Shown here one piece after another: positions 43,346-51,823 of a DNA stretch of 64,000 bases. The position numbers and the translations under genes were made by a program. This DNA is from Marinihelvus sp942491555. Its GTDB lineage: Bacteria > Pseudomonadota > Gammaproteobacteria > Xanthomonadales > SZUA-36. The stretch spans positions 372,001 through 436,000 of the forward strand of contig CALOBN010000005.1 in the NCBI GenBank assembly GCA_942491555.1. The letters are read 5' to 3'. Each line of letters starts with the position of its first letter. Within the stretch, counting starts at the first letter, position 1. The notes below the pieces were generated by a model. The model made no database searches. It was not told the DNA's origin and worked only from the letters and a program-made list of their open reading frames with translations.

Positions 43346-44944
43346 TCAGAACCAGGCTGCTTTGCTGACCTCAGCTTTGAAGATGGCCAGGTCTCTAAGG
43401 GTGAAGGCGTCTTCGGCTGACATCCAGGGGAGGGTTGTTGAGTGAGATGCGAGGTGGACGGTGCAGTGTGCGAGTCCGCGGCGGCGCATGCCGGAGGTTT
43501 GGGTGACATCCACGCGCTGGATTTTGAAGAGCGGGAAAATATTGGTGGTTGAGCCGATGAACCCGGTGCGCAGGAAAGCATGGTCGCCGACCACGGCCCA
43601 GCCGGTTTTTCGCCAGCATTGATAATGAAAAAGTAACACCGCCATGGCGACCGGCACCCAGGCCGCGGCAAAGCGCCAGTCCACAAAGTACCCGAGCAGT
43701 GCCAGGCCGATTCCCAGGGGTGTCAACATGATCAGCGGAGAAACGGTCATGTAGCGGCGCAAGTCGACACGGGTAAATTTCGCCCTGGTTCCCTGGTAGC
43801 CGGGCAGGAATCGCGCAGTCAGGGATTCTGCCTCAACGGGAGTGAGAGACGGCACGGGAAATGTCTGTGTCAGGGCCCCGACGGAGACATCACCGGATTC
43901 AACGCCCGCTCCGGCACTTACCTGGCGTAACTGCAAATTAATGCGACCAAACATCCGCGCGATCGCGTTCTGCTTCCAGGTGACCGCCTGGATCTTGTGT
44001 TGCCGAACCGACTCGTCGTGGCGGCTAAGCAGCCCGCTGCTGCGCCGGAAGCGGTCCCCGTTAACGCTCAGTTGATAGCCGTCATAGCGAAGCATGGCAC
44101 CGATCACAGAGATAACCGGCAGCAAAATCATCACTGCGGACATGGCAGCAAGAATCATTAGCCCGGCCAGCAGATCGCCACCTTCTGCGCGCGCTGTTTG
44201 CACGGTCTCTTTGATCTGGAAGTTTTTGACCAACCAGTCGATGACCTTTTCTCCGACGTCGCCAGCGCCGAAGACCGTGCCGATGGCAATGGCAGCCCAC
44301 AGCATGAAGTTGGCGGTCAGACCGGCGATGATCACGTCCTTGCGGTTAAGGCGCAACAGCACCTCGCGGTTGTCTGTATCCGGGGCAAGCGGCGCGCCAT
44401 CGACGTTAGTCGACCCACCGTGTTGAAGCGTGTGCGGTGGTGCCGAACGGGCTGCCTGCTCATCAACCAGTTCGTCCCGTAGCCGCCGCGCCTGCTGCAG
44501 TTTGATGCCTGGCAGACGAATTTCCTTGCCACTGCTACCGGCGGTGTCGATACCAATCGCTGCCAGGGCAAAGGGTCGGAAATAGAATGGTTCGTGAATG
44601 GTGACATTCTGAATCCGGTCTTTGTCGATGTTGAGTAATTCCCGATGCAGCACGCCCTTACGTACATTGATCCGGCTGTCTGTTAGCTGGTAACCAAATC
44701 TCAGGTAAGCCAGAAAGGCATACACAATGGTGAGCAGGATCAGGATGCCTACTCCTGCGATCACAAGGCGTAATTCCACCCGCTCCGAGGAGGCTGCGCT
44801 GGCGACCAGAATCGCCAGTGCGGGGACTGCCTGTGCAACCCCCTGGCGAAACAGGGTGAGGATAGTGTCAATAATCGAAAGTGGAGAGACGCGATGCCAC
44901 TGTGACGACTCAGACGCGAGCTCTGTGTCGGTCTCAGCGTGCAT
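43346..44944 (-). CDS. bacterial PH domain membrane protein (YdbT-like)
   Basis: About 532 residues from ATG 44944. Several membrane helices (VELRLVIAGVGILILLTIVYAFL, FMLWAAIAIGTVFGAGDV, MILAAMSAVMILLPVISVIGAML, MLTPLGIGLALLGYFVDW) alternate with three bPH2 (PF03703) domains: FGYQLTDSRINVRKGVLHRELLNIDKDRIQNV, GYQLSVNGDRFRRSSGLLSR, and the C-terminal HAFLRTGFIGSTTNIFPLFKIQRVDVTQT. This matches the YdbT/YdbS pairs of Bacillus, which act in cell envelope stress (sublancin resistance) in that organism; the role here is unknown. It overlaps the upstream YdbS-like gene by eleven bases. Confidence 0.9.
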   Translation of the reverse strand: MHAETDTELASESSQWHRVSPLSIIDTILTLFRQGVAQAVPALAILVASAASSERVELRLVIAGVGILILLTIVYAFLAYLRFGYQLTDSRINVRKGVLHRELLNIDKDRIQNVTIHEPFYFRPFALAAIGIDTAGSSGKEIRLPGIKLQQARRLRDELVDEQAARSAPPHTLQHGGSTNVDGAPLAPDTDNREVLLRLNRKDVIIAGLTANFMLWAAIAIGTVFGAGDVGEKVIDWLVKNFQIKETVQTARAEGGDLLAGLMILAAMSAVMILLPVISVIGAMLRYDGYQLSVNGDRFRRSSGLLSRHDESVRQHKIQAVTWKQNAIARMFGRINLQLRQVSAGAGVESGDVSVGALTQTFPVPSLTPVEAESLTARFLPGYQGTRAKFTRVDLRRYMTVSPLIMLTPLGIGLALLGYFVDWRFAAAWVPVAMAVLLFHYQCWRKTGWAVVGDHAFLRTGFIGSTTNIFPLFKIQRVDVTQTSGMRRRGLAHCTVHLASHSTTLPWMSAEDAFTLRDLAIFKAEVSKAAWF

Positions 44945-45455
44945 TGGCGCTGCGGCGCAAAATGTCCTCACGCAGGGCTTCCGCTTCAGAGGCTTCCAAT
45001 CCGTCGATATTGAGGTCGACATTGGCGCCGCCGGCGGTGAAAAACTTCAGCGTTGCCAGCCCGAATCGTCGCTGCAAGGGGCCATGGGTAACCTCCGCAT
45101 GCTGAATCCGGTTAAACGGCAGCACGGTTGTCTTGCGCCAGAACAGCCCCGACTGAAACACGATGTCGTGCGTGCGCATCGCATAGCCCTTGTGCTTGTA
45201 ACGGATCAACATTAACCAGCTGATGAGCCCGCCAATAATCAGAATCAGTACCGGCCACAGCAGCAGCAAGCGGCGCTGCAGCGGATCGATGGCCGTAATC
45301 ACCTGGGGAATTGCTGACAACAACACCAATATGCCCAGCGTGATAATGCTCTGAGCGATAATTTCCCGTCGATGCGCCTCGGGCAGGCGTTTAAGCGTTA
45401 GCTCTCCCGCCCGCGGCAGGCCGGTAATGTCAACTTGCAGGTTGGAAAAGGACAT
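44934..45455 (-). CDS. bacterial PH domain membrane protein (YdbS-like)
   Basis: A 173-residue partner of the preceding protein. Two helices (IIAQSIITLGILVLLSAIP, LLLLWPVLILIIGGLISWL) precede one bPH2 domain with the family pattern YKHKGYAMRTHDIVFQSGLFWRKTTVLPFNRIQHAEVTHGPLQRRFGLATLKFFTAGG. The ATG at 45455 has GAGGAGG six bases upstream, a strong site; the frame reaches 45485. It is the first gene of the pair, and both are probably made as a membrane complex. Confidence 0.92.
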   Translation of the reverse strand: MSFSNLQVDITGLPRAGELTLKRLPEAHRREIIAQSIITLGILVLLSAIPQVITAIDPLQRRLLLLWPVLILIIGGLISWLMLIRYKHKGYAMRTHDIVFQSGLFWRKTTVLPFNRIQHAEVTHGPLQRRFGLATLKFFTAGGANVDLNIDGLEASEAEALREDILRRSANAR

Positions 45456-45550
45456 AGTCACCCTCCTCAGAGAAGGGTAAAGCATAAGGCAGGCATCAGG
45501 AGGCGTTAAGTTCCATCAGTCATGCCTGGTGACAAGGGTGCCTGGCGATC

Positions 45551-46036
45551 TCACTCGTCGATCCGGAAAAAACTCATCTGGCGAATCTCAAGGGCGAACG
45601 GCCCCGGCTGCTTGTCGGCCAGCATAATCCCGATCTGCGTAACCGCGGCGGGGTCTACCGGTCCGGCCTGCGGTACCCGCCTGCCACGAAATACCGGCTC
45701 AAATTCCGTAAAGCTGAACTCGATGGTTGCCCAGCCGTCGCCGGTCTGGAACGGGGCGCTCCAGGCCACGCCATCGTAGCGCTGGTCCTGCCGCAAGCGG
45801 AGTTGGTAGGCACGTCCATCGCCACGGACCTGCAAGCGAACACCATCCATTCCAACAGGCGGTTTGCTCAGAAGATGCCGTGTTGAGCTGAAGCCGCCAT
45901 TGTTCTCCAGAGACAGATTGCCAGCGAATCGAATGCCGTCGTCTGTTGCGACAACGCTCGCACTGGACCGGCCGCCCATGACGCCATCGTTAACGATGAT
46001 CCAGGGGCCGGCGCTTAGGTTGATTATCGCAGCCAT
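45551..46036 (-). CDS. CIA30 family protein
   Basis: A protein of about 161 residues of the CIA30 (PF08547; NDUFAF1-type) family, a galactose-binding-like beta-sandwich. Family pieces are WIIVNDGVMGGRSSASV, FAGNLSLENNGGFSSTR, VRLQVRGDGRAYQLRLRQD, and VTQIGIMLADKQPGPFALEIRQMSF at the C-terminus. Eukaryotic members assist complex I assembly; bacterial members are uncharacterised. I prefer Met at 46036 to 46057. It is divergent from the CFA-like operon and 95 bases downstream of the YdbS-like start. Confidence 0.88.
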   Translation of the reverse strand: MAAIINLSAGPWIIVNDGVMGGRSSASVVATDDGIRFAGNLSLENNGGFSSTRHLLSKPPVGMDGVRLQVRGDGRAYQLRLRQDQRYDGVAWSAPFQTGDGWATIEFSFTEFEPVFRGRRVPQAGPVDPAAVTQIGIMLADKQPGPFALEIRQMSFFRIDE

Positions 46037-46112
46037 TAAATAACTCAACACGCTCAAAGCGCTCCACGGTGGTAAAACGCTGCTAGCTTATTAAACCAGG
46101 GGTGAAGTTCTC

Positions 46113-46281
46113 TTGACGCGAGTTTCACCAAACCTGCCCTAACTTCCAAAATACAAATCATGAGCTGAATGTTGCCAACGCTTTTTTGTGACGTGAGCGC
46201 GTTACTCCCTGGGAGTGATTCATCGAAAACCCCAGTCACTCCCGATTGCCCCTGACCCCGGTAACATGCCGGGGTTTTTTT
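46113..46281 (+). ncRNA. candidate small RNA ending in an intrinsic terminator
   Basis: Within the gap 46037-46390 there is a strong intrinsic terminator (46256-46281) on the plus strand, although no plus-strand gene precedes it. Just upstream is a second stem-loop: GGGAGTGA at 46211-46218 and TCACTCCC at 46236-46243. TTGACG at 46113 might be a -35 element, but the -10 box is not convincing. A short transcript with two stems and a U-tail is a reasonable reading. An alternative is a long leader or attenuator ending ahead of the CFA-like operon. The 5' end is not defined. Confidence 0.4.
46256..46281 (+). terminator. Rho-independent terminator
   Basis: The stem CCCCGG at 46256-46261 pairs with CCGGGG at 46269-46274, with a seven-base loop, followed by seven T at 46275-46281. 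It lies 109 bases upstream of the first gene of the plus-strand lipid/photolyase operon. Confidence 0.8.
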
Positions 46282-46390
46282 GTTTTAGCAACGGGTGCGC
46301 AGGGGCGGGGCGTTCACTTTTTTGACCAGTGGTTAAACAGGCACAATCAGTGCCCTCGCAGGCTGAGGGGTTCATAATGGGAGTTTTGGG

Positions 46391-47491
46391 ATGGCGGTGG
46401 ATACACAACAAATGAGCGACACGGAAAAGTCCGGCAGCCGGGCGATTGGATGGGCAGAAATGGGGCTGGTTCCTGACAGCGTTATTCGCGCAGGAATCCG
46501 CAGGTTGTGCCGGGAAAGACTGACGGAAATCAATGCGCTGGACCTGGCCGCATCGGCGGACCGGAAAAATGAGTTTGTGCGGGCCATGGAGCAGGCCGGA
46601 GTTGCTCCGGTTCCCGAGCTTGCCAACGAGCAGCACTACGAAGTGCCGCCTGAATTTTTTGCCATTGCGCTTGGCAAGCACCGCAAATACAGCTCTTGTT
46701 TCTGGGACGAAACCACCCACACGCTGGATGATGCCGAAGCCCGCTCGCTGGCAATCAGCGCGGAGCGTGCCGGCATCGAAGACGGGATGGATGTGCTCGA
46801 CCTGGGTTGTGGCTGGGGCTCGCTGACACTCTGGATTGCCAGCAACTATCCCAATTGCAACGTGACTTCGGTCAGCAACTCAGCGCCCCAGCGTCGTTAT
46901 ATCGAGGCCGAGCTGGAGCGACGCGGCCTGAACAATGTTCGTGTGATCACCGCCGACATGAATGACTTTGATATTGATCAGCGCTTTGACCGCGCTGTGT
47001 CAGTTGAAATGTTTGAGCACATGCGCAATTACCGCACCCTGTTCGGCCGCATCAGCAAGTGGCTGAAGCCCGGCGGGCAGTTCTTCATGCATATTTTCTG
47101 CCACCGATCTACGCCCTACGCCTTCGAGGACAACGGGCCCAGTGACTGGATGAGCCGGTATTTTTTCAGCGGTGGAATCATGCCCAGTGCTGACCTGCCG
47201 CTGCGCTTTCAACGTGATCTGCGCCTGGAAGAGCAGTGGTTGTGGGATGGAACGCATTACGAAAAGACGGCCAATGCCTGGCTGGCGCTGCTTGATGCGA
47301 ATCGCAAGGCGGCGCGGGAGGTGCTGGCGCCGGTTTATGGTGAAGAGATGGTGCAGCAGTGGATACAGCGCTGGCGCATTTTCTTTATGGCCTGCGCGGA
47401 GCTGTTCGGCTTAAGTAACGGCCAGGAGTGGCTGGTGAGTCATTATCGCTTCGTACGCCAGCAGGACAGTGAGAGCCTGAGCGTATCCTGA
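46391..47491 (+). CDS. CFA-synthase-like SAM methyltransferase
   Basis: A 366-residue class I methyltransferase related to cyclopropane-fatty-acid synthase and the coclaurine N-methyltransferase group, and similar in type to the UfaM methylase of furan-fatty-acid synthesis in Rhodobacter. SAM site VLDLGCGWGSLTLWIA is near residues 134-149. Other family segments are HYEVPPEFFAIALGKHRKYSSCFW and VSVEMFEHMRNYRTLF, with HIFCHRSTPYAFED following. GGGAG lies seven bases before the ATG. It leads an operon with DUF1295, lipocalin, desaturase, amine-oxidase-like, DUF1365, a second CFA synthase, DUF2256 and cryptochrome. A role in modifying membrane acyl chains under light stress is inferred. Confidence 0.88.
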   Translation: MAVDTQQMSDTEKSGSRAIGWAEMGLVPDSVIRAGIRRLCRERLTEINALDLAASADRKNEFVRAMEQAGVAPVPELANEQHYEVPPEFFAIALGKHRKYSSCFWDETTHTLDDAEARSLAISAERAGIEDGMDVLDLGCGWGSLTLWIASNYPNCNVTSVSNSAPQRRYIEAELERRGLNNVRVITADMNDFDIDQRFDRAVSVEMFEHMRNYRTLFGRISKWLKPGGQFFMHIFCHRSTPYAFEDNGPSDWMSRYFFSGGIMPSADLPLRFQRDLRLEEQWLWDGTHYEKTANAWLALLDANRKAAREVLAPVYGEEMVQQWIQRWRIFFMACAELFGLSNGQEWLVSHYRFVRQQDSESLSVS

Positions 47492-48270
47492 TGATGGACT
47501 GGACCGCCTATAGCATCATGCTTGCCTGCCTGGTGGCTGTTGCCGTTGTTTTCTGGGGCATCAGCGTGCCGCGCAAAGATGTGAGCATTGTCGACAGTCT
47601 CTGGTCATTGATGTTTCTCCTGGTGGCGTTGGGTTACGCATGGCAGCTGGACGCGATGAGCGCCCGCACGGCCCTGGTGCTGGTGCTGGTTGCCATCTGG
47701 GCCCTGCGTCTGTCGTACTACATCACCAAGCGCAACCATGGTGACGGGGAAGACCATCGTTACCAGGAAATACGCGCCAACAACCAGCCGGCGTTCTGGA
47801 TCAAGAGTCTGTATATCGTCTTTGGCCTGCAGGCGGTGCTGGCCTGGCTTGTCGCGATGCCTCTGGCGGTGGCGATCGGCAATGATGCCCCTTTGGGGTG
47901 GTTGGATCTGGCGGGTGTGATGTTGTGGTGCCTGGGCATGGTGTTCGAGGTCGGCGGGGACAATCAGCTGGCGCGTTTCAAAGCGAGCCCGGACAATAAG
48001 GGCAAGGTGCTTGACTCCGGCCTTTGGCGTTACACGCGCCACCCGAATTATTTTGGTGAGTTTGCGCTGTGGTGGGGTTACTACCTTATCGCCGTGTCTG
48101 CCGGCGGCTGGTGGACCATTGGTTCGCCATTGCTGATGTCCTTTCTGCTCTTGCGGGTGTCCGGCGTGGCCCTGCTGGAGAAAGATATTGGCGAGCGGCG
48201 ACCCGCCTACGCCAGCTACATCAAGCGAACCAACGCCTTTTTCCCCGGCCCACCGCGCACTGATGACTGA
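47491..48270 (+). CDS. DUF1295 family membrane protein
   Basis: A 259-residue multi-pass protein of DUF1295 (PF06966), a family related to steroid 5-alpha-reductases and isoprenylcysteine methyltransferases. The family motif VSIVDSLWSLMFLLVALGYAW is near residue 30. The C-terminal block GKVLDSGLWRYTRHPNYFGEFALWWGYYL carries the conserved WxYTRHPNYFGE. The start ATG overlaps the stop of the preceding methyltransferase. Its position next to a fatty-acid methyltransferase suggests a reductase- or methyltransferase-like step on acyl chains in the inner membrane. That role is inference. Confidence 0.92.
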   Translation: MMDWTAYSIMLACLVAVAVVFWGISVPRKDVSIVDSLWSLMFLLVALGYAWQLDAMSARTALVLVLVAIWALRLSYYITKRNHGDGEDHRYQEIRANNQPAFWIKSLYIVFGLQAVLAWLVAMPLAVAIGNDAPLGWLDLAGVMLWCLGMVFEVGGDNQLARFKASPDNKGKVLDSGLWRYTRHPNYFGEFALWWGYYLIAVSAGGWWTIGSPLLMSFLLLRVSGVALLEKDIGERRPAYASYIKRTNAFFPGPPRTDD

Positions 48271-48295
48271 GTGCCTAACCTGATGAGAATAAGCC

Positions 48296-48832
48296 ATGGA
48301 CAAGATTCGACTGATATTGCGGCGCAATGCGTGCCTTGCCGCCCTCGCGCTGATGCTGGTGGGCTGTAGCAGCATGGAGCCGCTCAAGCCTGTCGATTAC
48401 GTGGATCTGGAACGCTTTATGGGCGACTGGTACGTGATTGGCAATATTCCGACCTTCATTGAAACCGAGGCCTACAACGCGATTGAAAGTTACGCGCTGA
48501 ACGACGACGGTACGATTGCCACCACCTTCACCTTTCGCGAGGGTGGTTTCGATGGAGAGCAGAAGGAGTACAATCCCAAGGGCTTTGTGCAGAGCGAAAA
48601 CAATGCCGTGTGGGGCATGCGTTTTATCTGGCCCATTAAGGCTGATTTCCGGATCGTGTATCTGGACGAGGACTACTCCATCACGATCATTGGACGTAAC
48701 AAGCGGGACTATGTCTGGCTAATGGCCCGTGAGCCGGCCATTCCTGACGAACGTTATGCGGAACTGGTGACGCTGATGTCTGAAATGGGCTATGACACGT
48801 CGACACTGCGCAAAGTCCCCCAACAATGGTGA
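48296..48832 (+). CDS. lipocalin family lipoprotein (Blc-like), first copy
   Basis: A 178-residue outer-membrane lipocalin. The lipobox is in ACLAALALMLVGC, with the acylated Cys near residue 23. The first lipocalin motif is FMGDWYVIGNIPTF (GxW), followed by AYNAIESYALNDDG and the third motif region KRDYVWLMARE. Blc-type lipocalins bind fatty acids or lysophospholipids at the outer membrane. The gene lies inside the CFA/desaturase operon, consistent with carriage or repair of modified lipids. A paralogue occurs at 58285. Confidence 0.92.
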   Translation: MDKIRLILRRNACLAALALMLVGCSSMEPLKPVDYVDLERFMGDWYVIGNIPTFIETEAYNAIESYALNDDGTIATTFTFREGGFDGEQKEYNPKGFVQSENNAVWGMRFIWPIKADFRIVYLDEDYSITIIGRNKRDYVWLMAREPAIPDERYAELVTLMSEMGYDTSTLRKVPQQW

Positions 48833-48839
48833 CGTCTCC

Positions 48840-49796
48840 ATGAGAAACCCCCTGCGAGTAGTCATGAGCTGGTTTGATGCCAGCGCGTCCGATATCAGCG
48901 CTGAGGCCGTTGCAGATGGCGTGCCAAATGCCGGTCAAATCGATTGGCTGCGCACGCTGCCTTACATTGGCATGCACCTGGCCTGCCTGGCCGTATTCTG
49001 GGTGGGCTGGAGTCCGGTTGCGGTGGGCGTCGCGGTGTTTGCTTATGCGGTGCGCATGATTGCCATTACCGGTTTTTATCATCGCTATTTCTCGCATCGC
49101 AGTTTCCAGACTTCCCGGCCTGTGCAATTTATTTTCGGCCTGATCGGAGCTGCCTCGGTCCAACGGGGACCTATCTGGTGGGCGGCTCACCACCGCCATC
49201 ATCACGTGGTTTCCGAACGCCCCGAAGACCCTCATTCGCCGGTACAACATGGTTTCTGGCATAGCCACACCGCCTGGTTCCTGACCCGCGAGCACTTTCC
49301 CATTCAGGAGAAACGGGTCAAGGACCTGATGCGTTTCCCGGAGCTGCGTTTTCTGGACCGTTTTGACATCGCCGTACCCGTGCTGTTTGCCGTGAGTATG
49401 CTGTTGCTGGGCATGTTCCTGGAACGCGTGGCGCCAGGGCTTGGCACCAGCGGCGGACAGATGCTGGTGTGGGGCTTCTTCATTTCCACGGTGGTGCTGT
49501 ACCACGCCACATTTACGATCAACTCGCTGGCGCATCGTTGGGGCAGCCGGCGTTACAAGACGCGCGATGACAGCAGGAATAACCTCTGGCTTGCCTTGCT
49601 GACTTTTGGTGAGGGCTGGCACAACAATCATCACCACTACCCGGTATCCGCCCGCCAGGGTTTCTACTGGTGGGAGATTGACCTGACTTATTACGTGCTG
49701 CGTGGCATGGCCGCCGTCGGGCTGGTATGGGACCTGAAGCCGGTTCCCATCGAGCGCCGCGAATCGCATCGCGCAGTTGCGGAACCTGCGCCGTGA
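48840..49796 (+). CDS. acyl-CoA/acyl-lipid desaturase (delta-9 type)
   Basis: A 318-residue membrane desaturase with the three histidine boxes of the di-iron family: HRYFSH near residue 80, HHRHHH near 118 and HNNHHHYP near 261. Helices include TLPYIGMHLACLAVFWVGW and LFAVSMLLLGMFL. The residues around the second box (WWAAHHRHHHVVSERPEDPHSP) match stearoyl-CoA-type delta-9 desaturases. The ATG at 48840 comes just after the lipocalin stop; the frame opens earlier at 48792 inside the lipocalin gene, and that part is not used. It introduces double bonds that the CFA-type enzymes could then modify. Confidence 0.93.
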   Translation: MRNPLRVVMSWFDASASDISAEAVADGVPNAGQIDWLRTLPYIGMHLACLAVFWVGWSPVAVGVAVFAYAVRMIAITGFYHRYFSHRSFQTSRPVQFIFGLIGAASVQRGPIWWAAHHRHHHVVSERPEDPHSPVQHGFWHSHTAWFLTREHFPIQEKRVKDLMRFPELRFLDRFDIAVPVLFAVSMLLLGMFLERVAPGLGTSGGQMLVWGFFISTVVLYHATFTINSLAHRWGSRRYKTRDDSRNNLWLALLTFGEGWHNNHHHYPVSARQGFYWWEIDLTYYVLRGMAAVGLVWDLKPVPIERRESHRAVAEPAP

Positions 49797-51082
49797 AAAT
49801 AGCAATCGTCGGTACGGGAATTGCCGGCAATATCGCAGCGTGGAAGTTAGCCCGGGAACACGAGATCACCGTGTTCGAGGCAGACCGGCGCATTGGCGGC
49901 CATACGCATACCGTCGAGGTGGAACTCGCCGGCAGGAAATACGCGGTGGATACGGGCTTTATCGTGTTCAACGACTGGACCTACCCGAACTTCATTGAGA
50001 TGCTCGATACCCTCGGCGTGCCCTGGCAGGACAGCGACATGAGCTTCAGCGTGAAGCATGAGCGCACCGGGCTGGAATACAACGGCACCTCGCTCAACGC
50101 CCTGTTTGCGCAGCGCAGCAACCTGCTGCGACCTTCGTTTCTTGGCATGATTCGCGACATTCTGCGCTTCAACCGTGAAGCGCCGGCTTTGCTCGAACCC
50201 GGAGCACCAGAGGCGCAACTCAAGCTGTCGCTGGGCGAGTATCTCGAGCGCGAGGGTTACGGGCGCGCTTTCCAGGAGCACTACATTGTGCCCATGGGCT
50301 CGGCGATCTGGTCGGCAACCCAGGAACGCCTGCGTGACATGCCCGTGCCGTTCTTTGTCCGGTTTTTTAAGAACCACGGCATGCTTTCCGTCGACCACCG
50401 GCCTACCTGGAGAGTCATCCAGGGTGGCTCACGCAATTATGTCGAACCCCTGATTGCCGGTCATCGTGAACAGATTCGCCTCGGCGCGCCGGTCGAGGCC
50501 GTACAGCGGTTTGCTGATCATGTAACGGTCAAGGTGCGCGGCCAGGAGGCCGAGCGTTTTGATCATGTGTTTATCGCCTGCCACAGCGACCAGGCGCTGG
50601 CGATGCTTGCAGAACCTGATGAAGCCGAACGGGAGGTTCTCGGTGCCATGGCCTATCAGCAAAACGAGGCGGTGCTGCACACTGATCGCTCGGTATTACC
50701 CAGGCGCCGACTTGCCTGGGCGGCCTGGAATTACCATCTGCTGGAGACACCGGACCGGCCCGCAGCGGTGACCTACAACATGAACATTCTGCAGGGTCTG
50801 GACGCGCCGGAGCAGTTCTGCGTCACCCTGAATCATTCCGAGGGCATTGACCCGGAACGGATTATCGGCAGCTACCAGTACAGCCACCCGGTGTTTACCC
50901 CCGCAGCGGTGGCCGCCCAATCCCGCCAGCGCGAACTTAATCAGGGTCGTCGAACCAGCTTCTGCGGTGCATACTGGCGTAACGGCTTCCACGAGGATGG
51001 TGTGGTCAGTGCCCTGGCAGCACTGGATCATTTCGCTACAGACCCCGTTTATGCACAGCGCGATCTTTCAAGGACAGGTTAG
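49793..51082 (+). CDS. FAD-dependent amine-oxidase-like protein
   Basis: A 429-residue flavoprotein of the NAD(P)/FAD amine-oxidase type, often found with DUF1365 and CFA synthase. The N-terminus KIAIVGTGIAGNIAAWKLA is the GxGxxG dinucleotide motif, followed by ITVFEADRRIGGHTHTVEV. Other family marks are DTGFIVFNDWTYPNFIEML and MGSAIWSATQERLRDMP. The GTG start at 49793 overlaps the desaturase stop (GTGA). The substrate is unknown; related proteins are annotated as oxidoreductases of unsaturated or isoprenoid substrates. The DUF1365 gene begins inside its 3' end. Confidence 0.92.
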   Translation: MKIAIVGTGIAGNIAAWKLAREHEITVFEADRRIGGHTHTVEVELAGRKYAVDTGFIVFNDWTYPNFIEMLDTLGVPWQDSDMSFSVKHERTGLEYNGTSLNALFAQRSNLLRPSFLGMIRDILRFNREAPALLEPGAPEAQLKLSLGEYLEREGYGRAFQEHYIVPMGSAIWSATQERLRDMPVPFFVRFFKNHGMLSVDHRPTWRVIQGGSRNYVEPLIAGHREQIRLGAPVEAVQRFADHVTVKVRGQEAERFDHVFIACHSDQALAMLAEPDEAEREVLGAMAYQQNEAVLHTDRSVLPRRRLAWAAWNYHLLETPDRPAAVTYNMNILQGLDAPEQFCVTLNHSEGIDPERIIGSYQYSHPVFTPAAVAAQSRQRELNQGRRTSFCGAYWRNGFHEDGVVSALAALDHFATDPVYAQRDLSRTG

Positions 51083-51821
51083 ACACCGGCGCATGCAGCC
51101 GGTCGAGCATCAGTTCAGCTACCGGCTGTTCATGATGTACCTCGACCTGGATGAACTGGATACGGTGTTTGACGGTCGTTGGATGTGGTCAACAAAAAAA
51201 GCGGCACCGGCGCGATTTCGCCGCGAGGACCATATGGGTGATGCTGAGCGGCCGCTGGCCGATTGCGTTCGTGAACACGTTCTGGAGCAGTCCGGCACCA
51301 GCGTCGAGGGCCCGATTCGCTTACTGACCCACCTCCAGTATTTTGGCTACTGCTTCAACCCGGTAAGTTTTTACTATTGTTTCGACAAGGCGGATTCGCG
51401 GGTTGAGGCAATCGTTGCCGAGGTCAATAATACGCCCTGGGGCGAGCGTCACTGCTACGTTCTCAGGGATGACAGCGGGCAACGAGGTCAGCATCAGCGT
51501 TTCGAACCGGTAAAGGCCATGCATGTCTCGCCGTTTATGCAAATGGACGTGGATTATGACTGGCGTTTTCGCGCCCCTGACGAGCGCCTCACAGTGCATA
51601 TGGAGAATCATCGCGAGGGGCAAAAAGTTTTTGATGCCACGCTGGACCTGAAGCGTAAGCCGATCAGCGGCCCGGCCCTGGCAGGTGCGCTCGCCAGTCA
51701 CCCGTTCATGACGGGCAAGGTTTTAAGCGCCATCCACTGGCAGGCATTAAAGCTTTGGTTAAAAGGGTCGCCGGTTCACGACCACCCGGAAAAGCACGCG
51801 GCCCCAAAAATGGAGCAATAA
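51051..51821 (+). CDS. DUF1365 family protein
   Basis: A 256-residue protein of DUF1365 (PF07103), function unknown. The family pattern is clear: IFQGQVRHRRMQPVEHQFSYRLFMMYLDLDEL at the start, RLLTHLQYFGYCFNPVSFYYCFD, VAEVNNTPWGERHCYVL, and KAMHVSPFMQMDVDYDWRF. The ATG at 51051 lies inside the last 32 bases of the preceding gene, so translation is coupled. DUF1365 is regularly co-encoded with FAD amine oxidase and CFA synthase, as here, and has been linked to light-inducible lipid modification regulons. Confidence 0.93.
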   Translation: MHSAIFQGQVRHRRMQPVEHQFSYRLFMMYLDLDELDTVFDGRWMWSTKKAAPARFRREDHMGDAERPLADCVREHVLEQSGTSVEGPIRLLTHLQYFGYCFNPVSFYYCFDKADSRVEAIVAEVNNTPWGERHCYVLRDDSGQRGQHQRFEPVKAMHVSPFMQMDVDYDWRFRAPDERLTVHMENHREGQKVFDATLDLKRKPISGPALAGALASHPFMTGKVLSAIHWQALKLWLKGSPVHDHPEKHAAPKMEQ

Positions 51822-51823
51822 TC

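Noticed and set aside
43192..43686. 164-codon minus-strand frame covering the inverted-repeat element and the PH-domain gene 3' end
   Set aside because: It is out of frame with the PH-domain gene, and its Pro/Ser/Arg-rich composition is typical of shadow frames.
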